DNA of 64,000 bases from Pseudomonas nitroreducens NBRC 12694 (GCF_002091755.1 NZ_BDAI01000001.1:620001-684000), one strand, 5' to 3'; shown: positions 53,549-64,000, numbered from the stretch's first letter. Notes: generated by a model not told the origin, from the sequence alone. Made by a program: numbers and translations.

Positions 53549-55009
53549 TCAGCCGGTGGTGACGCTGCGCAGGCGGCCGGCGGTCTTGTGCCGGGAACAG
53601 CAGTTGCTGTCGCCTTCGACAAAGCGGCCGGGGGTTTCCACGCGGTCGATGGGCATGGCGCAGCGCTCGCCGTTGGACAGCCGTCCTTCGCAGGCGGGTT
53701 GCTGGTAATGGGCAAGCCAGCTGCGGTACTGGTCTTCGGCGACGAAGCACTTGGCAGCGGCGTAAGCCATGGGGTTTTCCTGGTAACGGGCGACATCCTG
53801 AAGCGACAGGGTCAGATGACCGGCGCCGGGATGGTACACCACGAAGATCACCCCCAAGCCGGCCAGACGCTCCAGCGCCGAGCCGTCTGCCGCCCTGGCC
53901 GACAGTGCGTCGAGCTCCAGGCGCAGACTTTCGGCGCCCTGCTGCAGCTGCGTGGCAACCTGGCGCAGCTGGGCGGTTTCCTCGCGCAGCTGGTCGGCTT
54001 CCCGGCGCAGTTGCTGATTCTCCTGCTGTAGCTGCTGGTCCAGCTCGTTGCGGTAGCCCAGCTCGACATCGCGGACGGAAATCTGCTCCTTGTAGCGAGC
54101 CTCCAGGCTGGCCATGCGGGTGCGGGACTCTTCCTCGATCTGCTGGCGCAGTTGCTCCAGCTCGTCGCGGCCGCTCTGTTCGATATGGCGCAGTTGCGCG
54201 GTCAGTTCCTCGCGGCCGCGCTGGAACCCGTTGGCCTGGCCATCCAGTTCGCGGCGCAGGCCGGCATTGATCTCTTCCTCGCGCTTGAGCCCTTCGCGCA
54301 GGGAGGCAAGTTCAGCTTGCAGCACCTTGACCTGCTCCTGCGCACCGAGCTTCAGGCGGCTGAGCTCCTGCTCGTGCTGCTGGCTGACCTGCGAAAGACG
54401 GGCCTCATGCTGGCCGAGCAGCTCAGCGGTCTTCTGCTGGTGCTCCTCGAGCATCGCGCGGGCCAGCTTCTCGACCTCCTCGCGGGACTCTTCGGCGGGT
54501 GCATACCACTGGTGCTCGTCGGCCATCTGTAGACGCGCCAGCTCCACGGCGGCCGGTTCTTCCTCCACCAGCACGCCAAGGTTGTTGCGCTTGATCGATT
54601 CCCGCAATTGCACCAGATGGTTCTGGCTGGCGTCCAGGGTCGGGTCCCACAGATGCATCTGATGCCAGGAGACCGGGCACTGGCTGCGACAGGCCAGGCG
54701 AATGGGACCGGCCCCCATGTCGGGGCCGCGGCCTGCACGGTCGGCGAGATTGCGCAGCGGCAGGTTCCAGCCGCGGTCCGCCTCGCCCTTCTCGTCGAAG
54801 TCCAGATAGAAGAACACCACCGCCTTGACCAGCAGGCGCGGGTTGATCAGCACATAGGCGAGCTGCATCTGCTGATCGGCGTACTCCGGCATCTGCACGA
54901 CGTTGTCGAGCAGCGCCTCGAATTCGGGGTAGAGCATTTCCCTGCAGACGCCACGGTCATTGAAGAAGACCACGGCTTCCACCATTTGAGGCTTCTTCTG
55001 CATGCTCAT
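53549..55009 (-). CDS. Large coiled-coil protein with cysteine-rich ends
   Basis: 486 residues from ATG 55009, behind a GAGG site; upstream in-frame codons lack one. N-terminal domain (about 1-145) with V-V-F-F-N-D-R-G-V and a C-R-S-Q-C-P-V-S-W-H segment, then an almost uninterrupted coiled coil (about 165-395, rich in Glu, Gln, Leu and Arg), and a C-terminal domain with P-A-C-E-G-R, G-E-R-C-A-M-P and S-N-C-C-S-R-H-K that looks like a metal-binding cluster. It resembles SMC-like scaffolds only in composition. Databases may label it as partitioning-related; I see no ATPase motif. It ends just before the PLP gene. Confidence 0.78.
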   Translation of the reverse strand: MSMQKKPQMVEAVVFFNDRGVCREMLYPEFEALLDNVVQMPEYADQQMQLAYVLINPRLLVKAVVFFYLDFDEKGEADRGWNLPLRNLADRAGRGPDMGAGPIRLACRSQCPVSWHQMHLWDPTLDASQNHLVQLRESIKRNNLGVLVEEEPAAVELARLQMADEHQWYAPAEESREEVEKLARAMLEEHQQKTAELLGQHEARLSQVSQQHEQELSRLKLGAQEQVKVLQAELASLREGLKREEEINAGLRRELDGQANGFQRGREELTAQLRHIEQSGRDELEQLRQQIEEESRTRMASLEARYKEQISVRDVELGYRNELDQQLQQENQQLRREADQLREETAQLRQVATQLQQGAESLRLELDALSARAADGSALERLAGLGVIFVVYHPGAGHLTLSLQDVARYQENPMAYAAAKCFVAEDQYRSWLAHYQQPACEGRLSNGERCAMPIDRVETPGRFVEGDSNCCSRHKTAGRLRSVTTG

Positions 55010-55222
55010 CGATTGACCTCTGGGCTGGTGCGGGAGGAAGTCTGGAAAAGGGTCTGTCAGAAATGCAGCACCCAGACAGCGGGAAAATCCCGACATCCGA
55101 GCAAGTCTAGGGGAATTAATGTCGCAGGCAATGTGACTCGGTTGGCACCGGCCCCGGCGGTCTGGCCGGGCGGTTAACCGGTTGGATAATTCTGTGACGC
55201 GGTTGGATTTTCGGAAGGATAT

Positions 55223-55288
55223 CCGGGCCCGGAAGGGAACTTTTCCGGGCCCGGTTTTGAGACCTGAATCTCAGCCGGCTCAGGTCTC
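55223..55288. repeat. Two adjacent hairpins downstream of fadH
   Basis: Hairpin A: CCGGGCCCGGAA (55223-55234) with TTCCGGGCCCGG (55243-55254), followed by TTTT on the plus strand. Hairpin B: GAGACCTGA (55259-55267) with TCAGGTCTC (55280-55288). They lie just after the fadH stop (minus strand). One of them may end fadH transcription, though no T run follows on that strand. Confidence 0.6.
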
Positions 55289-55295
55289 AGGCGCT

Positions 55296-57329
55296 TCAGA
55301 TCTCGGCAGCGAGGCGCGAGCCCTGGTTGATGGCGCGCTTGGCGTCCAGCTCGGCAGCCACGTCGGCGCCGCCGATCAGGTGCACGCTCTGGCCGGCAGC
55401 GACCAGGCCGTCATGCAGCTCGCGCAGCGGCTCCTGGCCGGCGCAGACAACCACGGTGTCCACCGGCAGCACCTGCGGCTCGCCGCCGGCGATGCTGATG
55501 TGCAGGCCGTCGTTGTCGACCTTGAGGTACTCGACGCTGTTGAGCATCTGCACCTGCTTGTTCTTCAGCCCGGTGCGGTGGATCCAGCCGGTGGTCTTGC
55601 CCAGGCCGTCACCGACCTTGGACTTCTTGCGCTGCAGCAGGAACACCTGGCGCGCCGCCGCATGCGGGTGCGCCTGGATACCGGCGATGCCGCCACGGGC
55701 CTCCAGCTTCTCGTCGATACCCCATTCCTGCCAGAAAGCGTGGCGGTCCAGGCTGGTGGATTCGCCGGCATGGGTGATGTATTCGGAGACGTCGAAGCCG
55801 ATGCCGCCGGCGCCGATCACCGCGGCGGTCTTGCCCACCGGCTTGCGTTCGAGGATTGCATCCAGGTAGCTGATCACCTTGGCATTCTCGATGCCCGGGA
55901 TGGCCGGGGTGCGAGGCACGATGCCGGTGGCCAGGATGATCTCGTCGAAGCCGCCCTTGACCAGGTCGTCGACGCTGACGCGGGTATTCAGGCGCAGGTC
56001 GACGCCGGTGGTTTCCACCTTGCGCTTGAAGTAGCGCAGGGTCTCGTAGAACTCTTCCTTGCCCGGTACGCGCTTGGCGACGTTGAACTGGCCACCGATC
56101 TCGCCGGCGGCGTCGAACAGGGTCACTTCATGGCCACGCTCGGCCGCCACGGTAGCGGCGGACAGCCCGGCCGGACCAGCGCCGACCACGGCGATCTTCT
56201 TCACGTGGGTGGTCGGGATGTAGTTCAGCTCGGTCTCGTGGCAGGCACGCGGGTTGACCAGGCAACTGGTCAGCTTGCCGCCGAAGGTGTGGTCCAGGCA
56301 CGCCTGGTTGCAGCCGATGCAGGTATTGATTTCGTCGGCACGGCCTTCGGCGGCCTTGTTGACGAAGTCCGGATCGGCGAGGAACGGACGGGCCATGGAG
56401 ACCATGTCGGCATCGCCTTCGGCCAGTACCTGCTCGGCCACTTCCGGGGTGTTGATGCGGTTGGTGGTGACCAGCGGGATACCGATCTCGCCGCGCAGCT
56501 TGGCGGTTACCTTGGTGAAGGCCGCGCGCGGCACCTTGGTGGCGATGGTCGGGATACGTGCTTCGTGCCAGCCGATGCCGGTGTTGATGAGGGTCGCGCC
56601 AGCCTTCTCGATGGCCTTGGCCAGCAGGACGATCTCGTCCCAGGTGCTGCCGCCTTCCACCAGGTCGAGCATCGACAGGCGATAGATGATGATGAAGTTC
56701 GGGCCGACGGCCTCGCGCACGCGGCGGACGATTTCCACCGGCAGGCGCATGCGGTTCTCGTAGCTGCCACCCCAACGGTCGGTGCGGTGGTTGGTGTGGG
56801 CGGCGAGGAACTGGTTGATGAAGTAGCCTTCCGAACCCATGATCTCGACGCCGTCATAGCCGGCCACCTGGGCCAGGCTCGAGCAATTGACGAAGTCGGC
56901 GATCTGCTTCTCGATGCCCTCTTCATCCAGCTCGCGCGGCTTGAACGGGTTGATCGGCGCCTGGATGGCGCTGGGCGCGACGGACTTGGGGCTGTAGGCG
57001 TAGCGGCCGGCGTGAAGAATCTGCATGCAGATCTTGCCGCCCGCCTCGTGCACGGCCTGGGTGACGATCTTGTGCTTCTCGGCTTCTTCCGGCGTGCTCA
57101 GCTTGGCTGCACCGGAATAGACGCCACCTTCCTCGTTCGGGCCGATGCCGCCGGTGACCATCAGGCCGACGCCGCCGCGGGCGCGCTCGGCGAAGTAGGC
57201 CGCCATGCGCTCGAAGCCCTGGGGCTTCTCTTCCAGGCCGGTGTGCATGGAGCCCATCAGGGTGCGGTTGCGCAGGGTGGTGAACCCCAGGTCCAGCGGC
57301 GCGAGCAGGTGCGGATAAGTGGCGGTCAT
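55296..57329 (-). CDS. fadH: 2,4-dienoyl-CoA reductase (NADPH)
   Basis: 677 residues. Reduces 2,4-dienoyl-CoA intermediates in the beta-oxidation of unsaturated fatty acids. An OYE-like FMN barrel (about 1-330), the 4Fe-4S cysteines C337-x2-C340-x3-C344-x11-C356 (C-I-G-C-N-Q-A-C), and a C-terminal FAD/NAD(P) part with V-G-A-G-P-A-G-L-S-A and V-I-G-A-G-G-I-G-F-D. ATG 57329 has GGAGGAA upstream. It is monocistronic and divergent from the nitrilase-family gene. Confidence 0.94.
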   Translation of the reverse strand: MTATYPHLLAPLDLGFTTLRNRTLMGSMHTGLEEKPQGFERMAAYFAERARGGVGLMVTGGIGPNEEGGVYSGAAKLSTPEEAEKHKIVTQAVHEAGGKICMQILHAGRYAYSPKSVAPSAIQAPINPFKPRELDEEGIEKQIADFVNCSSLAQVAGYDGVEIMGSEGYFINQFLAAHTNHRTDRWGGSYENRMRLPVEIVRRVREAVGPNFIIIYRLSMLDLVEGGSTWDEIVLLAKAIEKAGATLINTGIGWHEARIPTIATKVPRAAFTKVTAKLRGEIGIPLVTTNRINTPEVAEQVLAEGDADMVSMARPFLADPDFVNKAAEGRADEINTCIGCNQACLDHTFGGKLTSCLVNPRACHETELNYIPTTHVKKIAVVGAGPAGLSAATVAAERGHEVTLFDAAGEIGGQFNVAKRVPGKEEFYETLRYFKRKVETTGVDLRLNTRVSVDDLVKGGFDEIILATGIVPRTPAIPGIENAKVISYLDAILERKPVGKTAAVIGAGGIGFDVSEYITHAGESTSLDRHAFWQEWGIDEKLEARGGIAGIQAHPHAAARQVFLLQRKKSKVGDGLGKTTGWIHRTGLKNKQVQMLNSVEYLKVDNDGLHISIAGGEPQVLPVDTVVVCAGQEPLRELHDGLVAAGQSVHLIGGADVAAELDAKRAINQGSRLAAEI

Positions 57330-57539
57330 GGTTCCTCCGGCATTCACGATGATGCCGCGCCCTCAGCCTGCGGAACGGCGAGGCATGGGGCGCGGTCGGT
57401 ATGGGGCAGACTTTAGGCAGCGCGCACCCGCCGCTCAATGATCGAAAATGACAAGTTACTGACCAAAGATGACACGCTGTCTTGGCAATACCCGGCGCAG
57501 CCCCTACCCTGTGGGGCACCCCATGAGTACCCATCCTTT

Positions 57540-58658
57540 ATGCGCAAGCTGATCTTCCTCGTTCTGGTCATCCTCTTCGCCGGTTATGCCGGCTGGGCGG
57601 AGCGTCGCCCGGTGGGCCACTACCTGTCCGACCTGCGCAGCCAGGTGGTGCTCAACCAGGGCCAGCCGTCCGAGCGCGGCAACCTGCTGGGCGTCCAGCC
57701 GGAACTGTTCACCCAGGACTACCAGAGCGCCGAACGCCTGCGTCTGAAATTCCACGCCTACCTGGCCAAGGCCCGCGACGAAGGGCTGATCAACCCGCGT
57801 ACCGTCGTGGTGTTCCCCGAGCACATCGGCACCTGGCTGGTGGCCGCCGGCGAGAAGCCCGAGGTCTATCAGACCGAGCACCTGACCGAAGCCATGGAAT
57901 GGATGGCCGCCAGCAACCCGCTCAAGCTCGCGCGCGGCTGGCTCGGTGCCAAGGGCGAGGACCGCATGGCGGACGCCCTGTTCCGCATGAAGGCGGTAGA
58001 CATGGCACATGACTACCAGACACTGTTTGGCGGGCTGGCCAAGGAATTCGGCGTGACCATCGTCGCCGGGTCCATCGTGCTGCCCAACCCGCGCATCGTC
58101 GAAGGGCAGATCCGTACCGGCAACGGCCGCCTCTACAACGTCAGCCAGGTCTTCGGCAGCGACGGCCTGCCGCTGGGCAAGCCGCAGCGCAAACTCTTCC
58201 CCATCGACGACGAGAAAGGCTTCACCCGCGGCGGCGATCCCGACGACCTGCAGGTCCTGCAGACCCCGGCCGGACGCCTGGGCGTGCTGGTCTGCGCCGA
58301 CAGCTGGTTCCCGGCGAGCTACGAGGCGTTGGCGACGAACAAGCCCGATATCGTTGCCGTGCCTGCTTTCCTCACCGGCAACGGCAACTGGAGCAAGCCC
58401 TGGAAGGGCTACAACGGCGCGCCGACACCGAGCGATGTGACGCTCAAGCCCGGCGAACTGACCGAGGGCCAAGCCTGGGAACGCCTGGCCCTGGCCGGCC
58501 GCCTCGGCGAAAGCGGCGCCCATGCCGGTATCACCGTGTTCATGCGCGGCCACTTGTGGGACCTGGGCAGCGACGGCCGCAGCCTGGTGGTCAGCGGCGA
58601 CAGCCACACCCTGGCGCCCGACGGGCCCGGCGCGCGCCTGATCAACCTCTGGCTATGA
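57540..58658 (+). CDS. Membrane-anchored carbon-nitrogen hydrolase (nitrilase superfamily)
   Basis: 372 residues from ATG 57540. An N-terminal membrane anchor or signal (about 1-20), then the nitrilase fold with the catalytic triad Glu94 (V-F-P-E-H), Lys218 (R-K-L-F-P) and Cys252 (V-C-A-D-S-W-F). The triad is complete, so amidase, nitrilase or related activity is expected; the substrate is unknown. It overlaps the AraC regulator start by 4 bases (ATGA), so the two are one unit and the regulator may control it. Confidence 0.86.
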   Translation: MRKLIFLVLVILFAGYAGWAERRPVGHYLSDLRSQVVLNQGQPSERGNLLGVQPELFTQDYQSAERLRLKFHAYLAKARDEGLINPRTVVVFPEHIGTWLVAAGEKPEVYQTEHLTEAMEWMAASNPLKLARGWLGAKGEDRMADALFRMKAVDMAHDYQTLFGGLAKEFGVTIVAGSIVLPNPRIVEGQIRTGNGRLYNVSQVFGSDGLPLGKPQRKLFPIDDEKGFTRGGDPDDLQVLQTPAGRLGVLVCADSWFPASYEALATNKPDIVAVPAFLTGNGNWSKPWKGYNGAPTPSDVTLKPGELTEGQAWERLALAGRLGESGAHAGITVFMRGHLWDLGSDGRSLVVSGDSHTLAPDGPGARLINLWL

Positions 58659-59692
58659 GCCGCCCGACCATGCGGCTGGGCGATCTGTCGGTGGGCTTCG
58701 TCCACAGCCTCGCCGATGCGTTGGCAGAAAGCGGCGTTCCGCCACAGCCATTACTGCAGCAGTACGGGCTGGACGCCGCACGCCTGGGCGAACCGGGCGC
58801 TCGCCTGTCGATCCCGCGCTACATGCGCCTGGGCCATGCGGCCATCCAGCAGAGCGGCAACCCCGCCCTCGGCCTGCGCATGGGCCAGCTGAGCCGACCG
58901 AGCCAGAGCGGCCTGGCCGGTGTCACCGCCGCGCAAGCGCCCAACCTGCGTGCGGCGGCCCGTGCGCTGATCCGCTTCGAGCCGCTCTACGCACAGAACT
59001 ACCGCGGCCAGAGCAGCTTCATCGAGGACGCCAGCGGTGCCTGGCTGCGTTTCTACTCCATCAGCCCGTACAACGCCTACAACCGCTTCGTGGTGGATTC
59101 GGTGCTGGCTGGCTGGGTGAGCATGCTCGGCAGCATCGGCGCACAGCCGCTGCGCCCGGAGAAGATCGAGATCGAGTATGCGGCGCCCGCCTGGGCCCCG
59201 CGCTTCGAGGAGCTGCTGGGTTGCCCGGTGGAGTTCGGTGCGGCGCACAACCAGTTGCGCCTGGACCAGTCGACGCTGGCACGCGGCAACCCGGACCACT
59301 GCCCGAGCACCTGGCGGCAGCTGCTGGATATCTGCGAAAAGGAACTGGAACAACTGACCCGCACACGCAGCCTGCGCGAGCGCGTCGCCCAGTTGCTGGG
59401 GCCGATGCTCAACGGACGCGAGCCGGACCTGGAGGAAGTCGCCGCCCGCCTGAAGCTGCCGACCTGGACGCTACGCCGCAAGTTGGCGGAGGAAGGCACA
59501 CAGTTCCGCAGCATCCTCAACGACACCCGTCGCGACCTGGCGATGATCTACATCCGCGACACCGACCTGGCCTTCGGCGAGATCGCCTACCTGCTCGGCT
59601 TCGCCTCCGCGGAGGCTTTCCAGCGCGCCTTCAAGCGCTGGAGCGGGCAAACGCCGGGGGAATTCCGCCGCGCCCAGCGCCACAGCGCCTGA
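58655..59692 (+). CDS. AraC family transcriptional regulator
   Basis: 345 residues. N-terminal arabinose-binding-like (PF12625-type) domain with L-L-Q-Q-Y-G-L near 33-39, and a C-terminal AraC HTH (about 255-340): V-A-A-R-L-K-L-P-T-W-T-L-R-R-K-L and I-A-Y-L-L-G-F-A-S-A-E-A-F-Q-R-A-F-K-R-W. Co-transcribed with the nitrilase-family gene through an ATGA overlap. It is probably a substrate-responsive activator of this or a nearby unit. Confidence 0.92.
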   Translation: MSRPTMRLGDLSVGFVHSLADALAESGVPPQPLLQQYGLDAARLGEPGARLSIPRYMRLGHAAIQQSGNPALGLRMGQLSRPSQSGLAGVTAAQAPNLRAAARALIRFEPLYAQNYRGQSSFIEDASGAWLRFYSISPYNAYNRFVVDSVLAGWVSMLGSIGAQPLRPEKIEIEYAAPAWAPRFEELLGCPVEFGAAHNQLRLDQSTLARGNPDHCPSTWRQLLDICEKELEQLTRTRSLRERVAQLLGPMLNGREPDLEEVAARLKLPTWTLRRKLAEEGTQFRSILNDTRRDLAMIYIRDTDLAFGEIAYLLGFASAEAFQRAFKRWSGQTPGEFRRAQRHSA

Positions 59693-59779
59693 TCACATCT
59701 CGGTGGCGTCGTCGGCCGGCTCCGGCAGATCCTGTTCCACGGCATGCAGCTCCAGCAGTTCTTCCTGATAATCGTCCAT
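59693..59779 (-). CDS. Predicted 28-residue acidic small protein
   Basis: An ORF too short for most gene finders. ATG at 59779 is preceded by AGGAGAAAAGCC, a strong ribosome site; the stop TGA is at 59693. The product is M-D-D-Y-Q-E-E-L-L-E-L-H-A-V-E and onward, very acidic, with a leucine-rich first helix. The stop abuts the AraC stop, convergent. It lies between the AraC gene and the tRNA terminator. The only support is the ribosome site, placement and composition. Confidence 0.5.
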   Translation of the reverse strand: MDDYQEELLELHAVEQDLPEPADDATEM

Positions 59780-59902
59780 TGGCTTTTCTCCTGACCGTTC
59801 GATCCGGTTTTAGCAAAGACCACGAGGAAAAATCTAGACGCCAAAGGTGAACGACCTGTGACAGCGTCTTACAGAGCAACGTCAGGACTTTTCGGACGGA
59901 AA

Positions 59903-59934
59903 CAAAAAATCCCCCAGGTATCGCTACCTGAGGG
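59903..59934 (-). terminator. Terminator of the tRNA operon
   Basis: On the minus strand CCCTCAGGTA-GCGA-TACCTGGGGG followed by ATTTTTTG. The stem is about 9-10 bp. It lies 11 bases past the CCA end of the last tRNA. Confidence 0.88.
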
Positions 59935-59944
59935 CTTTCGAATA

Positions 59945-60021
59945 TGGCGCAGCGGACGGGACTCGAACCCGCGACCCCCGGCGTGACAGGCCGGTATTCT
60001 AACCGACTGAACTACCGCTGC
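59945..60021 (-). tRNA. tRNA-Asp (GTC), copy 2
   Basis: 77 nt with encoded CCA. Acceptor arm GCAGCGG with CCGCTGC, anticodon GTC in the loop C-T-G-T-C-A-C, T-loop GTTCGAGTCC. Identical to the copy at 60118-60194; third gene of the Val-Asp-Asp cluster. Confidence 0.96.
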
Positions 60022-60117
60022 GTGTCGGTTGGACTTTCGTCCGGTACAGCAACCTCCTTGCGCCTGGAGTGAATCACTCGACAAGCCGGTTCGGGGTAGG
60101 AACCAAGGAGGGGGAAA

Positions 60118-60194
60118 TGGCGCAGCGGACGGGACTCGAACCCGCGACCCCCGGCGTGACAGGCCGGTATTCTAACCGACTGAACTACCGCTGC
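60118..60194 (-). tRNA. tRNA-Asp (GTC), copy 1
   Basis: 77 nt with encoded CCA, same sequence as copy 2 and 96 bases apart from it. Anticodon GTC, normal T-loop GTTCGAGTCC. Second gene of the cluster. Confidence 0.96.
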
Positions 60195-60209
60195 GCGTAA
60201 CTGCGAGAG

Positions 60210-60285
60210 TGGTGGGTGATGACGGGATCGAACCGCCGACCCTCTGCTTGTAAGGCAGATGCTCTCCCGGCTGAGCTAATCACCC
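60210..60285 (-). tRNA. tRNA-Val (TAC)
   Basis: 76 nt including CCA. Starts GGGTGATTAGCTCAG, anticodon TAC in CTTACAA, T-loop GTTCGATCCC and acceptor closing CATCACCC. First gene of the cluster, directly after the promoter. Confidence 0.96.
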
Positions 60286-60305
60286 TTCGTCTCGAAGTGG
60301 GGCGC

Positions 60306-60333
60306 ATTCTACAGCCGACGAATCCTAAGTCAA
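60306..60333 (-). promoter_or_regulatory. Promoter of the tRNA operon
   Basis: On the minus strand TTGACT, 16 bases, TAGAAT, followed by the GC-rich discriminator GCGCCCC. The GC-rich discriminator is the hallmark of stringently controlled stable-RNA promoters. It lies 21 bases upstream of tRNA-Val. An AT-rich stretch upstream (60340-60370, runs of A and T) could be an UP element. Confidence 0.75.
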
Positions 60334-60483
60334 TGCCCTGATTGAACTTTTTTTCATTTTCCGCAAAAAAAGTTCGGCGTGCGGTTAGCGCCCCCGGCGC
60401 GGCTTCATGTTCGCGCTCAGAGTCGGAAAGCCACAAAAGAAAAAGGGCGACCGCGGGCCGCCCTCCTCTTCCACACTCGACAC

Positions 60484-61245
<762 letters not shown>

Positions 61246-61247
61246 GC

Positions 61248-62459
61248 TCACAGTGCCGCCAGGCCTCGCGCCAGATCGGCCTTGATGTCGTCGACATCCT
61301 CCAGGCCAACGGCAACGCGGATCAGGTTGTCACGGATGCCGGCGTTCTCGCGCTCGGCCGGCGAAAGGCGGCCGTGGGAGGTGGTAGCCGGGTGGGCGAT
61401 GGTGGTCTTGGTGTCACCCAGGTTGGTGGTGATGGAGATCATCCGGGTAGCATCGATGCAGCGCCACGCCGCGTCCTTGCCACCCTTCACCTCGAAGCTC
61501 ACCACCGCGCCGAAGCCCTTCTGCTGACGCCTGGCCAGCTCATGCTGCGGATGACTGGGCAGGCCGGAGTAGTAGACGCGCTCGACGCCCGGCTGTTGCT
61601 CCAGCCATTCGGCGATTTGCTGGGCCGAGGCACTGTGGGCCTGCATGCGCACACGCAGTGTTTCCAGGCCCTTGATGAAGATCCAGGCGTTGAACGGGCT
61701 GAGGGTCGGGCCGGCGGTGCGCAGGAAACCGACGACGGGCTCCATCTGCGCGCGGCGACCAGCCACCACGCCACCCATGGTGCGGCCCTGCCCGTCGATG
61801 TACTTGGTCGCCGAGTGGATCACCACATCCGCGCCCAGCTTCAGCGGTTGCTGCAGCGCCGGGGTGCAGAAGCAGTTGTCCACCGCCAGCAGCGCGCCTT
61901 TGGCATGCGCGATCTCGGCCAGCGCGGCGATGTCCACCAGCTCGGCCAACGGGTTGGACGGCGATTCGACGAAGAACAGCCTGGTGTTCGGCTTGCAGGC
62001 CGCTTCCCAGGCTTTCAGATCGCTCAGCGGCGGGTAGTCCACCTCGATGCCGAAACGCTTGAAGTACTTCTCGAACAGGCTGATGGTCGAGCCGAACACA
62101 CTGCGCGAGACCAGCACGTGGTCGCCGGCACTGCACAGGCTCATCACCAGGGAAAGGATCGCCGACATGCCGGTGGACGTGGCCACCGCCTGCTCGGCGC
62201 CTTCCAGCGCGGCGATGCGCTCCTCGAAGGTGCGCACCGTGGGGTTGGTGTAGCGCGAATAGACGTTGCCCGGCACTTCGCCGGCGAAACGCGCGGCCGC
62301 GTCGGCCGCGCTGCGGAACACGTAGCTGGAAGTGGTGAACAGGCCCTCGCCGTGCTCACCTTCCGGGGTGCGGCGCTGGCCGGCACGCACCGCCAGGGTG
62401 TCGAAACCGACACCCTCGAGGTCGCTGTCCAGCCGGCCGGCTTCCCAATCCTGAGCCAT
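61248..62459 (-). CDS. metZ: O-succinylhomoserine sulfhydrylase
   Basis: 403 residues. PLP enzyme of direct sulfhydrylation that makes homocysteine from O-succinylhomoserine and sulfide. Cys/Met metabolism family motifs: Y-S-R-Y-T-N-P-T near 68, S-T-G-M-S-A-I near 97, and the PLP lysine in H-S-A-T-K-Y-I-D-G near 220. Synteny (purF upstream, SDR downstream) matches Pseudomonas metZ. It lies 11 bases after purF. Confidence 0.95.
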   Translation of the reverse strand: MAQDWEAGRLDSDLEGVGFDTLAVRAGQRRTPEGEHGEGLFTTSSYVFRSAADAAARFAGEVPGNVYSRYTNPTVRTFEERIAALEGAEQAVATSTGMSAILSLVMSLCSAGDHVLVSRSVFGSTISLFEKYFKRFGIEVDYPPLSDLKAWEAACKPNTRLFFVESPSNPLAELVDIAALAEIAHAKGALLAVDNCFCTPALQQPLKLGADVVIHSATKYIDGQGRTMGGVVAGRRAQMEPVVGFLRTAGPTLSPFNAWIFIKGLETLRVRMQAHSASAQQIAEWLEQQPGVERVYYSGLPSHPQHELARRQQKGFGAVVSFEVKGGKDAAWRCIDATRMISITTNLGDTKTTIAHPATTSHGRLSPAERENAGIRDNLIRVAVGLEDVDDIKADLARGLAAL

Positions 62460-62470
62460 GCCTGCTCTCC

Positions 62471-63976
<1,506 letters not shown>

Positions 63977-64000
63977 GCGACGCAACCCCTAGTTGGTGTT

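Noticed and set aside
53539..53796. N-terminal 86-codon extension of the PLP enzyme
   Set aside because: It overlaps the upstream coiled-coil gene and is proline/serine/alanine-rich, unlike the family.
55182..57416. A 744-codon frame antisense to fadH
   Set aside because: fadH has full catalytic and cluster motifs; the antisense frame has none.
59945..60194. The near-identical direct repeats as a mobile element or CRISPR
   Set aside because: They are two identical tRNA-Asp genes of a normal tRNA operon.

Overview
The window is a chromosomal segment of a high-GC gammaproteobacterium, almost certainly a Pseudomonas of the P. aeruginosa / P. nitroreducens / P. citronellolis side of the genus. 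The evidence is the gene content and order: dgt, rocS2/rocA2-like genes, yggL, dacB, rlmL, rmf, pyrD, a 180-kDa gdhB, a moxR-bat operon, pepN, nadK, fadH, a Val-Asp-Asp tRNA cluster, then metZ and purF. This follows, with gaps and insertions, the order I remember for P. aeruginosa PAO1. REP-type palindromes of Pseudomonas style are also present. Species cannot be fixed from the window. No insertion sequence, CRISPR array, rRNA or complete prophage was seen.

Layout. 0.2-4 kb: three small envelope proteins (DUF883/YqjD, YqjE-like, YqjK-like), an EAL phosphodiesterase and dGTPase. 4-10 kb: a BvgS/RocS2-type hybrid kinase and its LuxR-type regulator on the minus strand, an AT-rich 0.8-kb gap, a lone receiver-domain protein, and YggL. 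10-17 kb: PBP4-type DD-carboxypeptidase, a CHASE-PAS-PAS-GGDEF protein, RlmL and RMF. 17-21 kb: PyrD, DUF2835, then a small accessory block (an uncharacterised protein, an XRE regulator, an excisionase-like HTH, an uncharacterised protein and a lipoprotein). 21-27 kb: GdhB and a DUF1353-like protein. 27.7-34.5 kb: a tight moxR-DUF58-DUF4381-batA-batB-batD operon. 34.5-37 kb: a secreted hydrolase, a REPIN, an AhpD-like protein and a secreted cyclase-family protein. 37-44.5 kb: an RND (MMPL) transporter, YCF48-like propeller, DUF1329 and DUF1302 cluster, framed by terminators. 44.7-51.6 kb: pepN, DUF2797/DUF1315, and a nadK-phosphoesterase-rhomboid operon. 51.7-59.8 kb: DUF1853, a PLP enzyme, a large coiled-coil protein, FadH, a nitrilase-family protein with an AraC regulator, and a 28-codon small ORF. 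59.9-64 kb: three tRNAs with promoter and terminator, and purF-metZ-SDR.

How the parts fit. Most of the window is housekeeping: nucleotide pools, ribosome modification and hibernation, peptidoglycan, amino-acid catabolism, methionine and purine synthesis. The signalling elements are the RocS2/RocA2-like pair, the EAL protein and the CHASE-GGDEF protein, all of which point to surface/biofilm control. The least understood units are the DUF1302/DUF1329/YCF48/RND envelope module, the receiver-only protein beside the RocS2/RocA2-like pair, the coiled-coil cysteine-rich protein and the small accessory block at 18.5-21 kb. From memory of the PAO1 map, pel (between pyrD and gdhB) and xcp (between the tRNAs and the SDR gene) are missing at their expected places. 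Coordinates, motifs and start choices below come from reading the sequence; family names come from recognition without a database search.
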